From: Deltaproteobacteria bacterium | GTDB taxonomy: Bacteria > Myxococcota_A > Polyangia > Polyangiales > Polyangiaceae | Assembly: GCA_016218915.1 (NCBI GenBank) | Contig: JACRCQ010000025.1 | Span: 109,097 to 173,096 of the forward strand | Direction of reading: 5' to 3' | DNA: 64,000 nucleotides | In this document: positions 8,773 through 16,600 of the stretch, one piece after another | Numbering within the stretch: position 1 is the first letter of the stretch | How the letters are laid out: the number at the start of each line of letters is the position of its first letter | The notes under the pieces: generated by a model | The model's input: the letters and a program-made list of their open reading frames with translations, nothing else | Databases searched by the model: none | Told to the model about the DNA's origin: nothing | Translations under genes and position numbers: made by a program

Positions 8773-9882
8773 TCAAGGGTCATGCCCTCCCATCAACCCG
8801 TCGATGATCGCGAATCGGTTCTTGAATCGGGCTCGCGTCGCCGGGTCGCCTGCCCCGCCCCCCAGGTACAGCACGTACGTCTCCGCAAAATCCTCTCGTT
8901 GGTTGGTGAGCCCGTAGCGCGACACCGCTCTGCGGTCAGCCTCGATCGCCGCGTCCCAGCCGGTCCAGAATCGATCCCCCCGCGCCGATGACACCACGTG
9001 CCCGAACTCGTGAGCCGCCGTTTCGTTGAGCTCCTCCTGGGACACGTACTTTCCTTCCCCTCTCAGGAACAGGCTGACCCGCGTTCCGGCATGGTTCGTC
9101 ACGGCCGCAATGGTGGAACGCAAGGGGTGCTGCCCTGGATCGATGACGATCTCCCGGATCATCGCAAGGTGCCGAACCGGGATGTTCGATAGCGCCCCGT
9201 CGATTCGCTCGACAAAGGACCAGTCGTCGCGGAACACCTCCTCCGCAGACACCAGGCTCATCGTGATCCCCCGGAACACCAGGGTGAGCCGGAGCGCAGG
9301 CGCGCTGACCCCAGACTCGAACACGAACTGCCCCATCGGCCGGGCGAGCTTGTACTCACCCTGCGCCATACCCAGCCCCGCAGGAGGCGTCAGCGGCTCG
9401 ACCGTCTTCGGATGGAAGGGAAGATTGAGCTCCTCCTCGCTGTCGCGCGTGAGCTTCCAGCCGGACTTGCCCTTCTCGAAGTACAGGGTCAGATATTGCC
9501 GCTTGCCGATGGTCCGCTGGTAGGCCGCATCATCGCACGTGAACACGCGGGACAGGGTGTTGGCCGTGGACGGATCGAATCCCACGCGGCTCAACAGCAC
9601 GAAGGCGGCCAGGGGGGGAAGCGATCGGAGAAGATCGCGAACTCTGCGCTGAGCATCGCGGTCCCACGGCCCTGATCCCAATTCCGCGGACAGCTGCTCG
9701 ACGATTCGCCGTGCTGGCGCGAGCTCCGCGTCCATCGCCGCCTGCTCCAGCAGCAGGCTTTCGGACACAGCTTCCCTCAGGCTCTCGATCGCTCTGCCGA
9801 TCACTGCATCTGCGGGCTTTGGCGGCGGCGAGCAGCCTGCGGCCCACCCGAGCAGGCAGACGAATGTCGGCAGCCAACGCAT
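8773..9882 (-). CDS. Lipoprotein zinc metallopeptidase, anthrax-lethal-factor-like (ATLF/M34 type)
   Basis: 369 residues from ATG 9882; a TTG at 9891 is also possible. MRWLPTFVCLLGWAAGC is a lipoprotein signal with Cys17. The zinc motif HEFGH is at 291-295. Downstream, SRYGLTNQREDFAETY (321-336) matches the lethal-factor pattern TSYGRTNEAEFFAEAF, so Tyr323 corresponds to LF Tyr728 and Glu330 to the third zinc ligand Glu735, with identical spacing between them. The H-to-E distance is 39 residues rather than 49. The N-terminal 250 residues are unassigned. It should be a surface-anchored metalloprotease; the substrate is unknown. Confidence 0.75.
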   Translation of the reverse strand: MRWLPTFVCLLGWAAGCSPPPKPADAVIGRAIESLREAVSESLLLEQAAMDAELAPARRIVEQLSAELGSGPWDRDAQRRVRDLLRSLPPLAAFVLLSRVGFDPSTANTLSRVFTCDDAAYQRTIGKRQYLTLYFEKGKSGWKLTRDSEEELNLPFHPKTVEPLTPPAGLGMAQGEYKLARPMGQFVFESGVSAPALRLTLVFRGITMSLVSAEEVFRDDWSFVERIDGALSNIPVRHLAMIREIVIDPGQHPLRSTIAAVTNHAGTRVSLFLRGEGKYVSQEELNETAAHEFGHVVSSARGDRFWTGWDAAIEADRRAVSRYGLTNQREDFAETYVLYLGGGAGDPATRARFKNRFAIIDGLMGGHDP

Positions 9883-9991
9883 CCACGGCAATCATGTCAC
9901 CGCGTGCCGCAAGTTCAAGGCCGCTGGCATGGATGCAGCGATCGCACTTGACAGGGCAGCCATGCTCGCGACTACTCGGTAGGAGCGCTCC

Positions 9992-11059
9992 ATGACGACC
10001 TGGAAGTCGCAGCTCAACCATGATCCCGTTCAGCCGCTCCTGCGCGGCGGCTTTGCTGCCATCTCCCTCTTCGCACGCAGGGACCTGCTGAGCGAGCCAG
10101 CAGGCGCGATCGAGCAGCTGTGGGACTTGCCCGAGGTCCTGAGGATTGTGCGAAAGCAGCGGCCCGACGGATCCTGGAAGCCTGCAGCCGGCAAGCAGGA
10201 CAAGTGCCCGGGGGTCAAGTACCCCCTGATCGAGACGTGGCGGAACCTGCGACACCTGGTGGATCAGTACGAGCTGGACCATCGGCACCCTGCGGTCCAC
10301 AAAGCCTGCGAGTACGTCTTGTCGTGCCAGACCGCTGAGGGCGACATCCGCGGAATCCTCGCGAACCAGTACGCGCCCTACTACACGGGAGCGTTGCTGT
10401 ACCTGCTGATCAAGGCCGGGTACGGCGATGACCCGAGGATCGAGCGGGGAATGCGTTGGCTCCTGGAGGTCCGTCAGGCCGATGGCGGCTGGGTGATCGG
10501 AAGCCCGGGCATGCTGGGCCTGGGCAAGCTCTCCGCGCGCGAGATGAATGACTTGACCTCGAACGGGAAGCGGGAGACCGCGAAGGCCTTTGATCCGTCG
10601 CAGCCCTTCTCTGCCGCTGGCACGGGCATGGCCTTGCGAGCATTCGCGATCAGCCCGCGCTATCGCAAGTCCCCGCAAGCATCGGCCGCGGCCCGGCTGC
10701 TCAAGTCCAAGCTCCTGCGCGAAGACAACTGGAGCTCGTACCAGCACCCGGACAACTGGGTCCGGTTCCAGTTCCCCTTCTGGTGGACCCAGCTGGTCTC
10801 TGCACTGGACACGCTGTCGCTGATGGGCTGGTCCGCACAGGATTCCGATGTCCGACGCGGCGTCGATTGGCTCGTTGCTCACCAGCAGCCCGACGGCCTG
10901 TGGAAGACTTCCTATTCGAGGATCCACAAGAGCAGCGGCGGCGCAGAGAAGGTGGAGCTACGGCAGTGGATCACGCTGGCGATCTGCCGTGTGCTCAGGA
11001 GGCTGTCCGCAAGCGACGGAGCGGGCACGAGCGCAGGCGCGCCTCCGCAACCCTTGTGA
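9992..11059 (+). CDS. Squalene-cyclase-like (prenyltransferase/terpene-cyclase fold) alpha/alpha-barrel protein
   Basis: 355 residues, with an AGGAG ribosome site 6 bp before the ATG. There is no signal peptide. QW-type repeats occur at about residues 58 (RPDGSWKP), 162 (QADGGWVIG) and 305 (QPDGLWKTS), with the helical spacing of squalene cyclase and prenyltransferase beta-like barrels. The DxDD acid of class II cyclases is not visible and the length is about half of a squalene-hopene cyclase, so cyclase activity is doubtful. The product is probably cytoplasmic. It is divergent from the ATLF-like gene with a 109-bp gap. Confidence 0.7.
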   Translation: MTTWKSQLNHDPVQPLLRGGFAAISLFARRDLLSEPAGAIEQLWDLPEVLRIVRKQRPDGSWKPAAGKQDKCPGVKYPLIETWRNLRHLVDQYELDHRHPAVHKACEYVLSCQTAEGDIRGILANQYAPYYTGALLYLLIKAGYGDDPRIERGMRWLLEVRQADGGWVIGSPGMLGLGKLSAREMNDLTSNGKRETAKAFDPSQPFSAAGTGMALRAFAISPRYRKSPQASAAARLLKSKLLREDNWSSYQHPDNWVRFQFPFWWTQLVSALDTLSLMGWSAQDSDVRRGVDWLVAHQQPDGLWKTSYSRIHKSSGGAEKVELRQWITLAICRVLRRLSASDGAGTSAGAPPQPL

Positions 11060-11190
11060 GGCTGGATTGTGCGAAGCGGTCGCCACGAGCCCGGGAGCAT
11101 TGGCGATCCCAACAGCCGAGCCGAGGGGCCACAAGAGATCGACGCCAGGGCACTTGATATCGGGCGTAGACTGGGTCAGCCTCCCTGACG

Positions 11191-11955
11191 ATGCGTCGCT
11201 GCTCCTGGATGCCACTGCTCCTCTTGTTCGGCGGGTGCGGTCCGTGCGCCGAGCCGGCCCCTGCCTCCTCGTCCGCACCGGCTGCGACGTCGGCCGTTGC
11301 GACGTCGGACGCTTCGAGCCTGCCTCCTGCCGCATCCAGCGTCCCTTCCACCGCATCGAGCGCAGACCCCGAGTTGCAGGATGAGTTCGGAAAACACAGC
11401 GCAGCCGCGCTCGTCTCAGAGTGCATCGAACGCTCGTGGCTGGGGTACACGTGCAACAACGCCTATGCGGCCGCTGTGCGGCGGTTTCCGTCGGACGCCT
11501 CAGTGATCCGGAGCTTGATGCGCCTGGCAGTGCGCGTGGACGCGGGCAAGCCGCTCGGCGGCGAAGCCGAGGTCACGAGCTTCTGCCTGCCGGAAAAGGG
11601 AGAGGGTGGAGCCTACGCGTGCCTCTACCTTGCAGAAGGAAACACGAGCCCGCGAGGCAAGGCCGCCCACGCCCTGGCATGCAAGGGAGCACCGCCCGAA
11701 GGTCAAGTGCCGATCGCCGGCGGAAGTGCCGCCTGCGATGGCGACAAGCCCGTACGGATCCTGGCGCTGCCCAAGGCCGAAGCGCTGGAGGTGAAGCGGT
11801 GTCTGGCCTGCGGGCACGACCCTTCCCTGTCCATGCGCGAGCTGTCAGGTCTGGCCAGCGCGAAAGCGTGCGCGGCCCTGCGAAAGCGCCTGGGCGCAGC
11901 GGAAGCCGCCTTCGTTGACAAGTCGATTGCACCGCTGTGTCCGCCAGGATCGTGA
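11191..11955 (+). CDS. Cys-containing lipoprotein of unknown function
   Basis: 254 residues. MRRCSWMPLLLLFGGCGPC gives a lipoprotein signal with lipobox FGGC. A Ser/Ala/Pro/Thr linker runs to about residue 60. The remainder has helical segments and scattered Cys pairs (ECIERSWLGYTCNNAY, KRCLACGHD). The Sel1/TPR-like look of the first half (ALVSECIERSWLGYTCNNAYAA) is weak. No family recognised. Confidence 0.65.
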   Translation: MRRCSWMPLLLLFGGCGPCAEPAPASSSAPAATSAVATSDASSLPPAASSVPSTASSADPELQDEFGKHSAAALVSECIERSWLGYTCNNAYAAAVRRFPSDASVIRSLMRLAVRVDAGKPLGGEAEVTSFCLPEKGEGGAYACLYLAEGNTSPRGKAAHALACKGAPPEGQVPIAGGSAACDGDKPVRILALPKAEALEVKRCLACGHDPSLSMRELSGLASAKACAALRKRLGAAEAAFVDKSIAPLCPPGS

Positions 11956-12201
11956 CCGCAGTAGCTCTGCTGCGCAGAAGCAACTCGTCGATCAGCTACG
12001 GCGCGCACGCGTTGCGGTTCATGGGGTGTCTACCCTCGATCGGCAGGATCGATTCCCGCCCGTGGAAGGCGATCACTTGTCGAGTGCCATGCTCGACCTT
12101 CCCGCCCTGTCGATGGGTGCCGCGGAAACGAAAAAAAGTCGATATTAAGCGGCATTCGCCGCTCGATTGAGGTACGAAGGCCGCCGCAGATCGAGACCAG
12201 G

Positions 12202-13608
12202 ATGTCGCCGCAGGAAACCCTCGAAGAAGTTGAAACGAACGATTGCGCTCCGACCAAGGTGCGGTTGCTGACGTACGTGCTCCACTACGATGACCTGGCG
12301 TCGGATCGTTCGACCATCGTTCGGATCGACGGTGGCGGCACGTGGGTCTTGGGACGGACAGAAACGCTGGGCAGCAAAGCGCAGGCTCGTCGAGGGTCGT
12401 TCCTGGTACTGGACCGCTGGGTGTCTGCAGCCCACGCTCGCCTCGTGCCGAAGGGCGACCAGCTGGTGCTCGAGGATGGCCGCAGTCGCAACGGCACGTT
12501 CGTCAACGGCGTCCGCATCAAGGAGCATGCGCTGGCAGACCGGGATCTGATCGAGGTGGGTCACTCCCTGCTCTGCTATCGCGAAGTCGACTGGCACGCC
12601 GCGGACTGCCTCGGACCGGCGCCGGAGCCGGTGGCCTTTGGTCCCACGCAGACCTACTGTCCGGAAGTGGCGCAGCTCGCTCGCGACCTCGGGCCGATCT
12701 CGCTTTCGCGTGAGCCCGTGTTCGTCTTCGGCGAGACCGGGACAGGCAAGGAAGTCGTGGCGCAGGTGGTGCATCAGCTCAGCGCGCGAGCTGGCGCGCT
12801 TCGCGCAATCGACTGCGGCGCGGTCCCCGAAACCCTCTTCGAGAGCACGTTCTTTGGTCACGAGCGCGGCGCCTTCACCGGTGCCAACCAGCCTCGGCAA
12901 GGAGAATTCACGCTCGCCCACGGCGGAACGTTGTTCCTCGATGAAGTCTCGAACATGCCATGCGCTGCGCAGGCCAAGCTTCTGCGCGTCCTGGAAGACG
13001 GCCAGATCACGCCTGTGGGAGCCTCCCGTGCGCAGCATGTGGACGTGAGGATCGTAGCAGCGACGAACCGTGATCTGTTCGCCGACCCCGGTGGCTTTCG
13101 ACCCGATCTCTTTCGCCGGCTCGTGGGATTCGTCGCCCGACCGTGCCCGCTGCGGCTACGGCGTGAGGATCTTGGAGCCTTGAGCGCGCACATCTTGCGC
13201 GAAGCAGGCGTGCGCCGGGCATCCATCCAGGTGCGGGCAGCGCGTGCGCTCTTTTGCGGCTCGTTTCCCGGCAACATCCGCCAGCTGCGTACAGCGCTTC
13301 GGAGCGCAGCGACGCTCGCGAACGGTGAGCCGATCCGGCCCGATCAATTGCCTCCCCTGGACGCGATCACTTCGATGGATGGAGAGGGGCCACCGCCTCC
13401 AAGGCGCGCTCAGGAGCGAGAAGCTTCTGGCTCGCCTCCCGGACCAGAGACCCAGAGCCGGTCGCCGAATCGAGCCAGCATCGAACGCGTCTTGCGCGAG
13501 ACCCGGGGGAACATGGTTCGAGCGGCACGCTTGCTCGGGACCAACCCGAAGCAGCTGTACCGATGGATCGACAAGCACGGGATTCGGCTCCAGGAGTTCC
13601 GGCTGTAG
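12202..13608 (+). CDS. FHA-domain sigma-54-dependent transcriptional activator
   Basis: 468 residues. An FHA domain spans about 30-125 (LGRTETLG, WVSAAHARL, SRNGTFVNGVRI), binding phosphothreonine. The AAA+ domain spans about 150-375 with Walker A GETGTGKE (177-184), an intact sigma-54-contact loop GAFTGA (223-228) and Walker B LFLDE. A Fis-type helix-turn-helix lies at the C-terminus (IERVLRETRGNMVRAARLLG). This is the FHA-type enhancer-binding protein class common in myxobacteria, activated by Ser/Thr kinase signalling. The kinase gene starts 6 bp after its stop, so a cognate pair is likely. The 246 bp upstream contain an AT-rich tract near 12,131 but no promoter I can assign. Confidence 0.93.
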   Translation: MSPQETLEEVETNDCAPTKVRLLTYVLHYDDLASDRSTIVRIDGGGTWVLGRTETLGSKAQARRGSFLVLDRWVSAAHARLVPKGDQLVLEDGRSRNGTFVNGVRIKEHALADRDLIEVGHSLLCYREVDWHAADCLGPAPEPVAFGPTQTYCPEVAQLARDLGPISLSREPVFVFGETGTGKEVVAQVVHQLSARAGALRAIDCGAVPETLFESTFFGHERGAFTGANQPRQGEFTLAHGGTLFLDEVSNMPCAAQAKLLRVLEDGQITPVGASRAQHVDVRIVAATNRDLFADPGGFRPDLFRRLVGFVARPCPLRLRREDLGALSAHILREAGVRRASIQVRAARALFCGSFPGNIRQLRTALRSAATLANGEPIRPDQLPPLDAITSMDGEGPPPPRRAQEREASGSPPGPETQSRSPNRASIERVLRETRGNMVRAARLLGTNPKQLYRWIDKHGIRLQEFRL

Positions 13609-13614
13609 GTACGC

Positions 13615-16600
13615 ATGCTCGAGCCTGGATCTGGACCCACCGCCGCTCCGCCCGAGGCCCCATCCGGCTGCCTTCCGTCTGGCGTGATGCTCGATCACTT
13701 CAAGATTCTGCGGATGCTCGGGCGCGGAGGGATGGGCGAAGTCTACCTTGCGCGCGACACCCGTCTTGGGCGCAAAGTCGCGCTCAAGCTCGTTCGCCCG
13801 GATGCGCTCGGCCTCCCCGATGCACAGGATCGATTTCTCTTCGAGGCGACGGCCACGGCCCAGTTCCAGCACCCGAACATCGTAACCGTCTATCATGTAG
13901 GCCGATACCAGAGTCGCCCCTATCTGGCGCTGGAGCACATCGATGGCAGGACGGTTCGGGAGTGGATGGAGACTGACCGGCTGGCGTTCAAGGAAGCGCT
14001 TCGTGTTGGTCTAGCTGTGGCCGATGCAATGCAAGAGGCCCACCGAAGGAGGATCCTGCACCGTGATCTGAAGCCGGAGAACGTGCTGGTGGGTCGCGAC
14101 GGGCGAATCTGCGTCGTCGACTTCGGTCTCGCTCGACCCATCGATCGCGCCGACGACGCCCAGGAGGCTGGCGCCGATGCGGCAGATGAGCGGGGACTGC
14201 TGGCATCGTATGCGACCCGGGGAGATCGTACACGAGGGACTCCGCGCTACATGGCCCCGGAGCAGTGGCGCCGCGAATCGCTGGGTCCGGGCACGGACAT
14301 CTGGGCGCTTGGGATGATGCTCCATGAGCTGGTCGCCGGGCGTCATCCCCTCGAGGACGTCGGCGCCGGCCGGCTGCCACAAATCGTCGCCGGGCCCGAG
14401 CCGTTGCCTCGTTTGGCGCAGGAAGCGCCAGCGGCTTTCATCGACCTCATCGCCGCCTGCGTGAGCAAAGACGCTGCACAGCGCCCTTGTGCCGCGGACG
14501 TCGCCCAGGTCCTTCGCAGCCTGCTCGGAGCTGAGCATCGCGCCCCGGACCTGGAGGAGTCCCCTTTTCGCGGTCTCCTGCCGTTCTCCACTCGAAATGC
14601 CGGCCTGTTCTTCGGAAGAGATGCGGAGATCGCCGCGGTCGTCGAACGGCTGCGCGACGTGCCCGTGCTCCCCATCGTGGGTGGATCCGGGACGGGAAAA
14701 TCGTCGTTCGTCATGGCGGGGGTGATACCCAGGCTGCAGGAACGTGGACGCTGGATCGTGATCCGGATGCGTCCTGGCCGGACCCCGTTCGGCGAGCTTG
14801 CCATGCGCGTGCTGGATGCGTCTTCTTCCGACGGCTCATCGTCACGGCGGGGTGGGCACGAAGCTGCGCGTGAGACCCTGCAAGGGGACGAGGATGCCGA
14901 CACTGCCGACGAGACGGCGGAGGAATCGGGTCGGCAATGGGCGAGCTCATTGCTGGATGCGCCGGGGAGGTTGGGTCTGTGGCTCAACGAGATTGCCGAG
15001 CGCGGAGGCGCCCGGGTGCTGCTCTTCGTGGATCAGCTCGAGGAGCTGTACACCCATGTCGAGGACGCGGAGACGAGGCGAGCCTTCATGGAGGCGATCT
15101 GCACGGCGGCAGACGATGCCACGCTGCCTGTGCGAGTGATATTCGCGCTTCGCGACGACTTTCTCAGCCGGGTCGCCGATTGCGCTGCGGCTCGGGCGGT
15201 GCTCGGGCACGCCACGGTGATGCGAACTCTCGGGGGCGAGGCCCTGCGTGAGACGCTGGTGCGTCCTCTGGAGGCCTTGGGGTATCGCTTCGACCCTGCC
15301 GGGCTGTCCGACGAGATGGCTCGCGCCGTGCAAGGCGACGCAGCGGCGTTGCCCCTTCTGCAATTCGCCGCCGAGATGCTCTGGGAGCGCCGGGATCGCA
15401 GCCTGAAAGTGATTTCGCGTGCGGCCTACACTCGAATCGGTGGCGTTGCGGGTGCGCTCGCCTTCCACGCAGACGGTGTGCTGGCATCGCTGACCCCCGA
15501 GCAGATCCTGGTGGCCCGCAGCCTGCTGCTTCGCCTGGTGACCTCGGAGAGCACGCGGCGGATCAGCAGCAGGAGTCGCCTTCTGGAGGGGCTCGCCTCC
15601 GATGCGTCGCAGGTCCTCGAGCGACTCGTTGCTTCGCGGCTGCTGGTCGTTCGTAAGCCGCTTCACGGCGGCGACGCAGACGTCGAGCTTGCCCACGAGA
15701 GTCTGGTCCGCACATGGGACAGGCTGCGCCGCTGGACCGAGGAGAGCCGCGAGGAGATCGTCCTGCGCGGAGAGCTCGAGCTGGCAGCGGAGCTCTGGGA
15801 CAAGCGCGGTCGCAGGGCGGAGGAAGCCTGGCAAGGCGACGCGGTTCGTGACGTCACGCGTCGGCTGGGCTCCACGCAGCTGTCGGAGCTGGTGCGAGCC
15901 TTCCTTGCGGCCGGCCACACGCGAAGCCTGCAGATCCGAAGGGCCAAGCTTGGAGCCATTTCGGGTGCGTTCATCGTGCTGGCCGCCACGGCTATCGCGC
16001 TCGGACTGGCCTACACGCGGGCCTCGACCGAGCGCCGCAGAGCCGAGGAAAAGCGCGCAGAAGCACTGCTGGAGAGCGCCAAGACCGACCTCTTTCGCGA
16101 GGACTTCGTCTCCGCGCGCGGCAAGCTCCGCGCCGCGCTCGAAGTGGCCGCCCCCCCCCAGGCCCATGCCTTGTGGTGGAATCTCGAGCGCAATCCCCTC
16201 CAGTGGCGCGCGCCGCTTCCCGGCTTCGCATCGGTCGTCGATGTGACGCCGGACGGCCATCTCGTCGCAGTCGGTGGCTGGGATGGCGCCGTGTCGCTGT
16301 ATTCCAGCGCAGGTCTTCAGACTCGCTGCTTGCGCGACGCGGACGATCCGATCTACGCAGTTGCGATCTCTCCGGACGGGCAACGGGTGGCCGCAGGCAC
16401 ACGGGCCGGGCCCGTACACCTGTGGAATCTCGATCACCCCGACCACAAAGTGCTCGCCGGCCATTCCGACAAGACGCGAGCGCTGCGATTCAGCTCGGAC
16501 GGCAAGCTCCTCGCCACCGGATCGCAGGACACCACCGTACGGCTTTGGGACATCGAAACCGGAGCTGCGCGTGGCACGCTTTCGGGCTCCGTGGGCGACG

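Noticed and set aside
14947..16464. 505-codon minus frame inside the kinase gene
   Set aside because: Shadow of the kinase-STAND-WD40 gene; no start context or recognisable domain.
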